This document shows positions 18,300-27,212 of a stretch of DNA of 64,000 nucleotides, in pieces. Position numbers and translations under genes: made by a program. The stretch comes from UBA11346 sp038060575. Its GTDB lineage: Bacteria > Planctomycetota > UBA11346. Location of the stretch: the NCBI GenBank assembly GCA_964652775.1, contig CAZZAM010000001.1:186001-250000 (forward strand), written 5' to 3'. The stretch's first letter is position 1; every line of letters starts with the position of its first letter. A model generated the notes under the pieces. That model was given only the letters and a program-made list of their open reading frames with translations, was not told where the DNA came from and ran no database searches.

Positions 18300-18326
18300 A
18301 CAGAACCCTCACGCAGCAGGACAACT

Positions 18327-19529
18327 ATGACCACCATGCAATCATTCCGTAGTCCGAGCCTCATTCGTTGCGGCGGTGGCAGTCGCCATGAGGTCGGTCA
18401 ACTGGTGCGCCAGCTCAACGCCACCCGCGTGTTGGTGGTGACCGATCCAGGCGTGATCCAACTTGGGCTGCACACGGATGTCCTCGCCAGCCTCAAACTA
18501 CACGGCTGTACGACGGAGATTTTCTCTGCCGTGCAACCTGATCCCAGCGACACTAATGTCCGCGACGGGCTGCGCGCAGCGCAGGCGCATAAGGCCGATG
18601 TCTTGGTTGCGATCGGCGGCGGTTCAGCGATGGACTGCGCGAAGGTCCTCGCCATCGCGGTGCGTCACGGTGACGATTTGCCCAGTTGGTCCGGTCGCGA
18701 TCGGATCCCCGGCCCAGGCATTCCGCTAATTGCGGTTCCCACCACCGCCGGAACCGGCAGCGAAGCCAGCAGCGTCGCTGTGATCACCAATACCAGTGCC
18801 GCCGTGAAGATGCTGATGTTGTCACCGCACTTGATGCCACGAATTGCTATCGTCGATTTCGAACTGTCGCTTGGTATGCCACGCGGACTCACCGCCGCCG
18901 TCGGCGTCGACACGCTGACCCACGGTATCGAATCGTACGTCTCGCGTCAGGCCGGACCGCTGACTGATTCCATTGCGCTGTCGTGCATCGAACTGTGTGG
19001 ACGATTTCTGGAACGCGCTTGGCGCGACGGCAGTGATCGCGAAGCCCGCGAAGGCATGATGGCCGCAGCGTGTCAGGGCGGCATGGCCTTCACGAATAGC
19101 TCGGTCGCATTGGTGCATGGTATGAGTCGCCCGATCGGTGCGCTGTTTCATCTGCCGCACGGATTGTCGAATGCCGTATTGCTACCGAGCGTCACCGCGT
19201 GGTCGCTGCCTGCTGCCAGCGCACGCTACGCCACCGTCGCGCGCACGCTTGGCCTTGCTGCTTCCAGCGACAGCGACCTCGTCGCTGGCAAACGTCTGGT
19301 CGAGTACCTGGTGGGCCTCAATGAGCGACTCGCCATTCCATCACTCGGCGTGGCGATCAAGACAGATATCAGCGCATTCCGCGCCGTTATTGCCAAGATG
19401 GCCACAGACGCGCTCGCCTCGGGTAGTCCAGCCAACAATCCTCGCGTGCCGACTCCAGCTGAGATCGCGCAACTCTACGAAGCCGCCTTTCATGGACGCT
19501 TAGTGGCAGTAGAGCAAGCCGCCAGCTGA
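18327..19529 (+). CDS. Iron-containing (group III) alcohol dehydrogenase
   Basis: This 400-residue protein of the Fe-ADH family has the NAD-binding AIGGGSAMDCAKV motif. It also has the family signatures PTTAGTGSEAS, GVDTLTHGIESYVS and HGMSRPIGALFHLPHGLSNA, which supply the Asp and three His metal ligands. It reversibly reduces aldehydes or oxidises alcohols. The gene lies 27 bases after the aldehyde dehydrogenase in the same operon, so it likely handles the same or a preceding aldehyde/alcohol intermediate. A full palindromic repeat immediately follows. Confidence 0.9.
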   Translation: MTTMQSFRSPSLIRCGGGSRHEVGQLVRQLNATRVLVVTDPGVIQLGLHTDVLASLKLHGCTTEIFSAVQPDPSDTNVRDGLRAAQAHKADVLVAIGGGSAMDCAKVLAIAVRHGDDLPSWSGRDRIPGPGIPLIAVPTTAGTGSEASSVAVITNTSAAVKMLMLSPHLMPRIAIVDFELSLGMPRGLTAAVGVDTLTHGIESYVSRQAGPLTDSIALSCIELCGRFLERAWRDGSDREAREGMMAAACQGGMAFTNSSVALVHGMSRPIGALFHLPHGLSNAVLLPSVTAWSLPAASARYATVARTLGLAASSDSDLVAGKRLVEYLVGLNERLAIPSLGVAIKTDISAFRAVIAKMATDALASGSPANNPRVPTPAEIAQLYEAAFHGRLVAVEQAAS

Positions 19530-19546
19530 ATGCAAAACAAGCCAAC

Positions 19547-19711
19547 CCAAGGCAACCGCAGAGGCGCAGAGGCCGCAGAGATCGCGGAGATCGCGGAGGA
19601 GAGAATGCTGATGTTTCCCGCTGCGGACGATTGGCGCTAGCTACAGCCAGAGTGTTTCAACCGCATTCCTCTGCGACCTCTGCGGCCTCTGCGCCTCTGC
19701 GGTTGCCTTGG
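19547..19711 (+). repeat. Palindromic intergenic repeat, copy 1
   Basis: A 34-base left arm starting CCAAGGCAACCGCAGAGG is the exact reverse complement of the right arm ending CCTCTGCGGTTGCCTTGG. The arms enclose about 95 bases of core with ATGTTTCCCGCTGCGG, GATTGGCGC and TTCAACCGC, which are recognisable in the other copies. No coding potential was found. It lies between the alcohol dehydrogenase and the IclR gene, where it could act as a transcription barrier or be a non-autonomous mobile element. Confidence 0.9.
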
Positions 19712-19773
19712 TGGTTTTCAGCTACGGTATTGAGATTGATTGCAGCTCAGTCGTAAGTTCCGAAGCTGCCGCG

Positions 19774-20544
19774 ATGCCCTACGAAGTTACCGCACTACGA
19801 AAATCCATCGCCGTACTACGCGTGTTGGCCAAGAGCACCGATGCCGTCGGTGTGACTGAGTTGGCGCGCCAAGCAGGTGTGTCGAAGAATATGGCCTTCC
19901 GTATCTGTCAAACACTGTGCGCCGAAGGTTGGTTGCTGACCGAAGAAGGCTCGCGTTATCGCCTGACCTTGACCCCCTTTCACGTCTTTGCGAAGCCACT
20001 GGAACGCGCGCAATTGACCACCGCCTGCATCGGTCCACTGCAAGCGCTAGCCAGCGTCACCGGGCAAACGGCGTACATTTCGGTACTCGACGGCAAACGC
20101 GCGGTCCACGTGCAAGTGATCGAAGGTCAGGGCGCGATCCGCGTTGCCGGCGCAGTCGGTCATGCTTTTCCACTGCATGCCACGGCGCAAGGCAAAGTGT
20201 TCCTGGCCTGGAACCCGGCACTGGCACAACGCGTGCTCTGTTCGCGGCTAACTGCCAACACTGCGAAAACGTTGGTAGATCCGCGCCGACTTGAACGTCA
20301 ACTTGCCGAGATTCGTCAGCACGGCTACGCACTGAACCGCGAAGAATACATCAGTGGTATGGTCGGATGCGCTGCACCGATTCGCGATCGTCGTGGCCAT
20401 GTCGTAGCCGCAGTCGGTATATTTGCTCCAACTGGAAATCTCGATCTGGCGGCATTGCGCACCATGGGATCGAGCGTGCTCTGTCGTACCGCCTATACGA
20501 TCAGCGTGGCGCTTGGACATACGATTGCGGGATCACGCGTCTGA
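19774..20544 (+). CDS. IclR-family transcriptional regulator
   Basis: The protein has 256 residues. The N-terminal winged HTH lies at about residues 8-60 (KSIAVLRVLAKS, VGVTELARQAGVSKNMAFRICQTL). The C-terminal IclR ligand domain lies at about 80-250 (VRVAGAVGHAFPLHATAQGKVFLA, SGMVGCAAPIRD, AVGIFAP). The ATG at MPYEV was chosen because the family HTH starts just after it; an earlier in-frame ATG at 19708 lies inside the repeat boundary and adds no family-like sequence. It follows the aldolase/aldehyde/alcohol dehydrogenase operon and probably regulates it in response to a pathway intermediate. Confidence 0.85.
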   Translation: MPYEVTALRKSIAVLRVLAKSTDAVGVTELARQAGVSKNMAFRICQTLCAEGWLLTEEGSRYRLTLTPFHVFAKPLERAQLTTACIGPLQALASVTGQTAYISVLDGKRAVHVQVIEGQGAIRVAGAVGHAFPLHATAQGKVFLAWNPALAQRVLCSRLTANTAKTLVDPRRLERQLAEIRQHGYALNREEYISGMVGCAAPIRDRRGHVVAAVGIFAPTGNLDLAALRTMGSSVLCRTAYTISVALGHTIAGSRV

Positions 20545-20619
20545 GAAACCCGGCGATCATGTCAATGCCCACTGCAACACGCATGGCGCTGATCCACTGC
20601 CCACGTAGTCTACCCAACC

Positions 20620-22488
20620 ATGGATGAATCGCCGACCACGAATCAGGCCGAGCCGACCGTCGTTCCAACCCAACGCCTACGCGCTGCCATAGAACCGAAG
20701 GCTGGCCAACGCAATGGGCCGATCGCGGTCTGGTGGAGTCTGCAGCGTGGAACTACGGCGCAGTGGATAGCGGTCTTTTTTCTACTGAACCTGCGGCATC
20801 TGCCGGTGTATGTGCTGCCGTTACTGACCGGCATGCTGATTGACCGCATCGATCCGGCGAATCCCGGCAAGGTACTGGAGGTGCTGCCCTGGGCGATGGC
20901 CGCCGCCTTCGCTCTGTGCATGGGCAACATCTTCGCCACCACGGCCAGCAACGTCATTCGCCAACGCATCAGCCGAACGCTGACCGCTGGCCTCCGCCGC
21001 GCGCTGGCACGGCGACTCAACCGCCTTGCCTTCGCCTACCATGACCAATCACAATCGGGCGAGGTGCAGAACAAATTTCTCCTCGACATGCAACGCCTGG
21101 AAGCGGTGCAGATGTTTTTCACTGAGTCGATGATGCTCTACGGCTCGGCGATCCTGGTCATGCTGGTGATCGTGGCCTGTAAGATGCCGCTGTTCCTGGT
21201 GGTCATCGCTTCGGTGGTACCGCTCAACATGATCGTCGCACGAGCGCTACGCGGGCGACTGCGCGCAACCCAGTCAGCATATCGCGTCGCGGAAAACGAA
21301 TTCATCTCGCAACTCAACGAAACCATCAGTGGTGTGCGACTTAATCGCGCCCATGCGACCGAAGATCTTGCCGAGGAACGCCTCGGCCGTGCTGCCGGAG
21401 AAGTTGCCGAACGCGGACTCCACCTTGATTTTATTTCCAGCTTGTTCGGTTCCGGCAATTGGGCGGTGTCCTCCTTCCTGCACATGGTGGTGGTTGGACT
21501 CGGTGTATGGCTGGCTGTGTCTGGGCCGGCACACACCACGTTTCTGGGCTTCGCCATCGACATTCCCCGGCTTTCAGTCGGCGATCTCACCATCCTCGTC
21601 AGCTACTACGCCATCGTCGCCGCAGCTATGTCGCATATTCTCGGCAGCATCCCCGCCCTCGCTGCTGCGCGCGATGCGGTCAACTCCCTCGCCGACCTGT
21701 GGGACGAGGACCAGGAAGAAGAAGCCGACAACGGCAAACGCACGCTGCCCCGGATCGCTGGTGAGATCGAGATGCGTCGAGTCACCTTCACCTATCGACC
21801 AGAGACTGGTGGCCGCAACTTGAATGGTCTCGATTTGCATATTCCAGCCGGCACCTCGTTAGCCTTAGTCGGCGCATCGGGATCAGGAAAATCCACCATC
21901 GCTAGTTTGATTCTTGGTTTCTATCAACCGCAAGAAGGCAGCGTTTTGATCGACGGGCAGGATTTGCGTCAACTCGATCGCCGCAGCGTGCGTCGGCAGA
22001 TCGGCGTGGTCAGCCAGGATGTAGTTCTCTTCCGCGACAGCATTCTCGACAACATCGCCTGGGGTGAGCGGAAGCCCGACCGTGCCCGCGCTCGCGAAGC
22101 GGCCCGGCGCGCGAATGCACTCGAATTCATTGAAGCTATGCCTGGCGGCTTCGACCACGAACTCGGTGACCGCGGTATCGGTCTGTCTGGCGGTCAACGT
22201 CAGCGCCTAGCGATCGCGCGCGCGTTATACCGTGATCCACGCATCCTTGTCCTTGATGAAGCGACCAGTGCGCTTGATCCGGAAAGTGAACGTCTAGTTC
22301 AAAAGGCACTCGAAGAACTGATGCGCGGACGCACCACGGTGATCATCGCGCATCGCCTGAGTACCGTCCGCAGTGCCAACCGCATCGCGGTTCTTGATCA
22401 CGGCCAAGTGATCGAAGCTGGTACGTACGATGAACTAATGGAAAAGAACGGCGCATTTAAACGGTTAGCAACAGGTCAGTTGGCGTAG
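20620..22488 (+). CDS. ABC exporter, fused permease and ATPase
   Basis: This 622-residue half-transporter has about six membrane helices in residues 45-370 and a nucleotide-binding domain at about 385-622. The Walker A motif GASGSGKST lies at about 417-425, the Q-loop at VSQDVVLF, the LSGGQRQRLAIARAL signature at about 521, Walker B ILVLDEATSALD at about 543 and the H-loop IIAHRLS. The layout is that of MsbA/LmrA-type exporters of lipids or hydrophobic compounds. It would act as a dimer in the inner membrane. No partner gene is adjacent and the substrate cannot be inferred. Confidence 0.92.
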   Translation: MDESPTTNQAEPTVVPTQRLRAAIEPKAGQRNGPIAVWWSLQRGTTAQWIAVFFLLNLRHLPVYVLPLLTGMLIDRIDPANPGKVLEVLPWAMAAAFALCMGNIFATTASNVIRQRISRTLTAGLRRALARRLNRLAFAYHDQSQSGEVQNKFLLDMQRLEAVQMFFTESMMLYGSAILVMLVIVACKMPLFLVVIASVVPLNMIVARALRGRLRATQSAYRVAENEFISQLNETISGVRLNRAHATEDLAEERLGRAAGEVAERGLHLDFISSLFGSGNWAVSSFLHMVVVGLGVWLAVSGPAHTTFLGFAIDIPRLSVGDLTILVSYYAIVAAAMSHILGSIPALAAARDAVNSLADLWDEDQEEEADNGKRTLPRIAGEIEMRRVTFTYRPETGGRNLNGLDLHIPAGTSLALVGASGSGKSTIASLILGFYQPQEGSVLIDGQDLRQLDRRSVRRQIGVVSQDVVLFRDSILDNIAWGERKPDRARAREAARRANALEFIEAMPGGFDHELGDRGIGLSGGQRQRLAIARALYRDPRILVLDEATSALDPESERLVQKALEELMRGRTTVIIAHRLSTVRSANRIAVLDHGQVIEAGTYDELMEKNGAFKRLATGQLA

Positions 22489-22684
22489 GCATCCGTCGAA
22501 TGTTTTGCCTGGATACAACTCTCCGGGTGGCTCTGACTAGAATCATTGGTGAAATCACCGTGGTTGCACATCGAACTGCGCCCGCGAAACCCACAGCCAG
22601 CGGCCGAATTCCTTGCTCCAACCTCCATCTGGTTCATGCTCAAGAATCCACGCTGTTTCGCCAACTTCCACTATCGGGCACTGC

Positions 22685-23416
22685 ATGCATTCCTTCATTT
22701 TTTCTATGCTCCTCATAACGTTCGCCTGCGCCGCAACCCGGACCGCAGAAACTGCGGCTCTTCGAATCATGCTGTATGGTGATTCAATCAGTGCCGGCTC
22801 AAACATAGCAGATGGCAAGGCCAGTGATGCCTGGGCCACATTGGTGCAAGCGAAGGGGAAAATCGAGTTTATCAATGTCAGTCGCGGAGGCAGGTCGACC
22901 AACTCGGAGAAGGATTTCATCGAAGCACTGAAGTCCTCGAGCCGCCTGGACGCCATCATCATTGCTCTCGGCACTAATGACGCGCGCGATCTCAGCACCA
23001 ACATGGTGGTCAACGCCGTGGCCCACATTGATGCCATGGTGGTCGCCGCGAAAGCAGCCGGGGTCAAACGGTTCGTGATCTTTGGACCGACCAATATCAA
23101 CAAGAACGCGCTCAAAGCCTCGTTCAATATCCGCAGTGAACGTGACGAAAATACAAAAAACCTCAATGCAGCGTATGAAAAATATACGAAGGAAAAGAAC
23201 CTGGGGTTCATTTCCCTCTATGGCCGGGTTCCCGAAGATTCGCTACGTGCCGATGGCGTTCACCCTGACAAGGCGGGGAACATCGCGCTCGCTGAATTCT
23301 TGGCAGACAAGATCATCTCGGTATTACAAAGCCCACAGACTGAAAAAGCTCACGTGAATCCCGCTGGGGGACAGCAAGCCCCGGTCCGAGACAAGAACCA
23401 AAACAATTCGCCCTAA
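22685..23416 (+). CDS. Exported SGNH/GDSL hydrolase
   Basis: The 243-residue protein starting MHSFIFSMLLITFACA carries a signal peptide. All SGNH blocks are visible: YGDSISAG (nucleophile Ser34), GGRSTN (block II Gly), LGTNDARD (block III Asn) and DGVHPDKAG (Asp/His of block V). Such enzymes remove acetyl or other ester groups, often from glycans, in the periplasm or outside. The gene is convergent with the beta-helix/sulfatase pair, consistent with polysaccharide processing. Its codon usage looks more A/T-rich than its left neighbours. An upstream ATG at 22613 would add 24 residues that mask the signal peptide and was rejected. Confidence 0.85.
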   Translation: MHSFIFSMLLITFACAATRTAETAALRIMLYGDSISAGSNIADGKASDAWATLVQAKGKIEFINVSRGGRSTNSEKDFIEALKSSSRLDAIIIALGTNDARDLSTNMVVNAVAHIDAMVVAAKAAGVKRFVIFGPTNINKNALKASFNIRSERDENTKNLNAAYEKYTKEKNLGFISLYGRVPEDSLRADGVHPDKAGNIALAEFLADKIISVLQSPQTEKAHVNPAGGQQAPVRDKNQNNSP

Positions 23417-23499
23417 AGTTGGCGCTCAAAGATTTGCAGTAGAGACTGCAGATGAAAACTGACGGTATCCAGAGGCAAAACCTGACTGATCGGCCTGTC

Positions 23500-25548
23500 T
23501 TAGTGATACTCCGGAATATCCCGTTTGCCGTCACCATCGAAGTCGCCGCGCGCGTAGGCCGGGGCGTTGATCGTCGAGCCGTGCTGGTCGTTGAACGGCG
23601 AAGCAAGGTCGAGAGTGAATTCGGTCTTGTCCTTCCAGTTCGAAATCAGCAGGACGCGGTCGGGGGCTTCGGCCAGCGGCGGGTCGATGGTAACGGTCTC
23701 CCCCTCCTGGGCGATCACCTTGCGGACCACGCCATCGAAGTGCACCTCGACCGCGTCGCCGACCTTGAACTGTCCGCCCATCGCATCGACGATCAGGCAC
23801 TCGCGCGTGTTGTCGCCAATTTTCTTGGCATCGAGCGAGGTGCAGATGACCGGGGCGTTCTTGAACTCCGGGTCCTTCATCACCGAGTCCTTCTCTTGGC
23901 CGCTCTTCTTCTGCAGTTCCTCAAGGGTGTTGAACTTCTCCGCCTTGGCGTCCTGACGGTTGATGGTCCCCAGCTGGAAGGTGACTCCGGGGGCGCGGAA
24001 CCACAGATTGTGGTCGGCGCTGAACTCGCCCTTGGCCGGGATGCCATAGAAGACAGTCCCACCGTTGTTAACCATGATGTTGCGGCTGATCGTGTAGTCC
24101 TGCGCGGTCAGCGAGAACAGCGCGGCCGTCCACATGGCGAACGTGTTGCGCTCCCAGGTGCCCTTGGTCGCGTTGCCATGGCCCATGATCATCATGTTCG
24201 CCGCCGAACCGGCGAACATGTTGTTACGGAAGACGATCTGCGAGCAGTTCTCCATCATCACGCTCTGTCCAGCACTGACCACGAGGTTGCTGTCGAAGGT
24301 GATGTTCTTTGTCACATTGTGCATCTGGATGTTGTCGGGATGGGCCATCGAGTTGTGGTGGTGGATGTAGTTGCCGCGCACCATGATGTCGCTGGCCTTG
24401 TGACTGATGATCAGGCCATCGACCGTTCCATCGGCGATCTCGTTGTTCTCGATCAGGGTACCACTCTGGCCGGATAGCGCGATGCCGTACTGGTTGCGAT
24501 AGATCAGATTGCGGACGATCTTGAGGTTCTTGTAGCCGCCGCCCTGGATGCCGAAGCGGCCGTTGTGATGGATGCTGCAACCAGTGATCGTGATGCTGTC
24601 GCCGGCTCCGATGACAGCGTTGTCGCAGTTGTTGAGCACGGCAGCGTCGGGCGTCCGTCCGGGATAAGCCGCATGCACGATCTCGAAGCCCTGAACGGTG
24701 GAGTAGGCGGTCGCGCCAAGGTCGAACACGCGTGGCCGACGCGGGATCTCGATGACCGCCTTGGCGATGTCCTGCTGCTTCGGCCAGTAGAAGAGGCGCG
24801 CGCCGCTTTCGCCCTGCGCCGTCCAGGCCCACTCGCCCGGCCGGTCGATCAGGGTGACGAGATTCTCCAGGCGATAGCGGTCACTGCCGGCGGTGTAGGT
24901 CGCCTTGCCGCTGCCCAGCGGTGCATCGAGGGTCAGCGTGCTGGTCGCAGGATCGAAGCCGGTCACTTTCTTACGCGTCTGGGCCACGCCCTTGTAGCGG
25001 AAGAAGAATAGGGTTGATCCCTTCCACACATCCGTCGTTTGAGTGAGATTTTTCGGATCGGTAACGGTGGTGTGATCGGCCTTCACGGTCGGCCACCAGC
25101 CCTCGTTGGGGGTACGCGCGATGTCCTGCTCGGCACCGTCCTCGAAGAAGGCGGTGGGCTGCCAGTCGATGTCCACCCAGTGGATGTTGGCGGCGTGCGC
25201 GCTACCCATTGCTTGCTCCGGCGTGCAGGTCTGCCAACCGGTAATGCGTTCCCCGCCACTGAGTACCACCCGCTGGCCAACCGCCGCCCTGATCAAAATG
25301 GGGGCCGCTGCAGTCCCCAGTGCGGTGACCGTAATCTGTTCCCGATATACACCGGCGTTGACGGTCAGCGTGTCGCCAGGCTTTAGCGCCGCGACGCCCT
25401 TCCCGACCGTGGCAAAAGGATCCGCCTCGTTGCCAATGCCGCTGTCCTTACCTCGGGCCTGATCGACCACAAAGGTATCGGCCGCCAACAAGCACAGGAA
25501 CGCGCCGGGTAGGATGACGATGATGCTAGTTCTCAGAAATGGCTGCAT
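23500..25548 (-). CDS. Exported parallel beta-helix protein with terminal DxDxDG motif
   Basis: The protein has 682 residues with a signal peptide (about 1-23). A DUF1565-like opening (TFVVDQARGKDSGIGNEADPF, GDTLTVNAGVYREQI) is followed by beta-helix coils at about 290-500 (ITGCSIHHN, IVRNLIYRN, IENNEIAD, VRGNYIHHHN, FRNNMFAG). The end reads DFDGDGKRDIPEY, a single dockerin-like calcium loop. It resembles the protein at 4313-6244 and is likely a secreted glycan lyase, glycosidase or binding protein. It lies 92 bases after the sulfatase on the same strand and may share its transcript. G+C content appears higher than that of the sulfatase and the SGNH gene on either side. Confidence 0.82.
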   Translation of the reverse strand: MQPFLRTSIIVILPGAFLCLLAADTFVVDQARGKDSGIGNEADPFATVGKGVAALKPGDTLTVNAGVYREQITVTALGTAAAPILIRAAVGQRVVLSGGERITGWQTCTPEQAMGSAHAANIHWVDIDWQPTAFFEDGAEQDIARTPNEGWWPTVKADHTTVTDPKNLTQTTDVWKGSTLFFFRYKGVAQTRKKVTGFDPATSTLTLDAPLGSGKATYTAGSDRYRLENLVTLIDRPGEWAWTAQGESGARLFYWPKQQDIAKAVIEIPRRPRVFDLGATAYSTVQGFEIVHAAYPGRTPDAAVLNNCDNAVIGAGDSITITGCSIHHNGRFGIQGGGYKNLKIVRNLIYRNQYGIALSGQSGTLIENNEIADGTVDGLIISHKASDIMVRGNYIHHHNSMAHPDNIQMHNVTKNITFDSNLVVSAGQSVMMENCSQIVFRNNMFAGSAANMMIMGHGNATKGTWERNTFAMWTAALFSLTAQDYTISRNIMVNNGGTVFYGIPAKGEFSADHNLWFRAPGVTFQLGTINRQDAKAEKFNTLEELQKKSGQEKDSVMKDPEFKNAPVICTSLDAKKIGDNTRECLIVDAMGGQFKVGDAVEVHFDGVVRKVIAQEGETVTIDPPLAEAPDRVLLISNWKDKTEFTLDLASPFNDQHGSTINAPAYARGDFDGDGKRDIPEYH

Positions 25549-25640
25549 GTTGCCCTTGGTTCGGTTGCTGAATCATCCTAGAAACAGAGTGCAAATTAAC
25601 AGGAGGCGCAAAAAGCTGATGGCAGACGGGGTTTTGCGCG

Positions 25641-27116
25641 CTACTTCTTCACCGCATGATGCTCTACTGACGACTGAACGCTATCATGAAGTGCGGTGAT
25701 TTTCTTGGCGAGATCTTTCGCTTGGTCAGCACGATATTTTGTGAAGAACGCAATGTGTTCTGGCGCCAAAGGTTCAAATCCAAGATCACCTGACTCGTGT
25801 ATCCAACGATCCAGGCGGCCTTTCAGTTCTTGCTGCACAGTCCCGTACGCAGCCACGCCAGCGAGATTATTGAGCTCGTAGGGGTCTGCCTTTATATCAT
25901 ACAGTTCATCGGGCGGCAGTTTGTCCACATACAACCGACGATGCAGCGGACTGAGTTCGTTACGCTCGGCAAGAATATTGACCAGAGCATAGTTCGGATT
26001 CGTGGCCATTTTGTATTCTGACTGCGATTCGAGGACAGACAAATCGGTTATGTAGTTGCGGATGTAGTGAAACTGATCGGTGCGAACCGTGCGGCTTCTC
26101 AGCCAGACTCCACCGATGCTGTCATTAGCCGAAAAAAGAGCGTCGCGCGCTGGGGACGAATTCTTGCCATGAAAGACCCGCCCCTGCATCCAAGCCGGAA
26201 CTTTTCCGCCGGCCATGTCGATCGTCTGCGGAGCCAGATCGATTGCCGAGATCAACCTGTCATCTACCTGTCCAGGTCGCCAACCCAAAGGCGGATTGCA
26301 GCCCGTTGGCCAGCGAATGATCAACGGTTGTTTAAATCCTTCATCATAGGCGCTACCTTTGCCGCGCAGCGATTCCACTCCATGGTCAGACAGGAAGAAA
26401 ATAATGGTGCTATCTGCAAGACCCTCTTGCCGCACCCAGTCGAGCACCAAGCCAACGTTACGATCAAGAATCTGTACGCTCTCTAGATACAGAGCCCAAT
26501 CCTGCCGTGCCACGGGATGGTCGGGCAGATACGGCGGCAAAACAACGGATTGGGGATCAATCGGGCGCCGTGCATCGTGACTATAGGTGCGATGCGACTC
26601 ATGAAAATTGAACTGCGCATAGAATGGCTTACCGGTCTTCAATCCATTCACATCATGCGTGTCCCAGGATTTTCCAGTGTAGCGGAAATTCCAATCATCC
26701 TTGCCGTGAGTCCCCATGGTTGTCGAGGAGATGTTGCCAGTCACATAGCCGATGCGTTGCATCAGTTCTGGAAGCGGTGCCATTTCTCCTGGTAATGCCC
26801 GCATGAATTTGGCCGGTGGTCGCATGGTGACCGCCCCAACGGTGGTCTGCGGTAGTCCGAGCATCATGGCTGTTCGGTTTGGCATGCAGACGCTGCCAGT
26901 TCCGTACATCCGCGTATGGCGTACGCCTGCGGCAGCCAAAGCATCAATGTTCGGGGTGTGAACTTTCACTCCATAACAACCAAGATCGCGACCCATATCT
27001 TCAGAGATAAGCCAAATAATGTTCGGGTGTTGTGGATCCTTGCTCCACTCAGCGGCACTGACAATGGATGACGACAATAACCAAGACCAGAGCAGAACTT
27101 TGGGCCATCGGTTCAT
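25641..27116 (-). CDS. Exported sulfatase (formylglycine-dependent, Cys type)
   Basis: This 491-residue type I sulfatase has a signal peptide (about 1-22). The formylglycine site is Cys77 in CMPNR (C-x-P-x-R), which fits FGE maturation. Metal-ligand regions are LISEDMGRDLGCYG near the N-terminus and FFLSDHGVES in the middle; HTPNIDALAAAGV is the usual family strand. It should remove sulfate esters from a carbohydrate. A GGAGA ribosome binding site supports the ATG at 27116 over the TTG two codons upstream. The beta-helix gene follows on the same strand. Base composition looks lower in G+C than the window average, suggesting separate acquisition. Confidence 0.9.
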   Translation of the reverse strand: MNRWPKVLLWSWLLSSSIVSAAEWSKDPQHPNIIWLISEDMGRDLGCYGVKVHTPNIDALAAAGVRHTRMYGTGSVCMPNRTAMMLGLPQTTVGAVTMRPPAKFMRALPGEMAPLPELMQRIGYVTGNISSTTMGTHGKDDWNFRYTGKSWDTHDVNGLKTGKPFYAQFNFHESHRTYSHDARRPIDPQSVVLPPYLPDHPVARQDWALYLESVQILDRNVGLVLDWVRQEGLADSTIIFFLSDHGVESLRGKGSAYDEGFKQPLIIRWPTGCNPPLGWRPGQVDDRLISAIDLAPQTIDMAGGKVPAWMQGRVFHGKNSSPARDALFSANDSIGGVWLRSRTVRTDQFHYIRNYITDLSVLESQSEYKMATNPNYALVNILAERNELSPLHRRLYVDKLPPDELYDIKADPYELNNLAGVAAYGTVQQELKGRLDRWIHESGDLGFEPLAPEHIAFFTKYRADQAKDLAKKITALHDSVQSSVEHHAVKK

Positions 27117-27212
27117 AAACAAATCTCCACAGGGTTCACGATTGCCTCATCTCTACATGCCTTCAAGATTTTCCCAATATGCTGTCGTATAACCTATACG
27201 CCACAGCGCGGC

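Noticed and set aside
23452..24477. Open plus-strand frame of 341 codons opposite the second beta-helix gene
   Set aside because: It is antisense to a well-supported exported protein and its translation is rich in His/Arg/Val without recognisable motifs.
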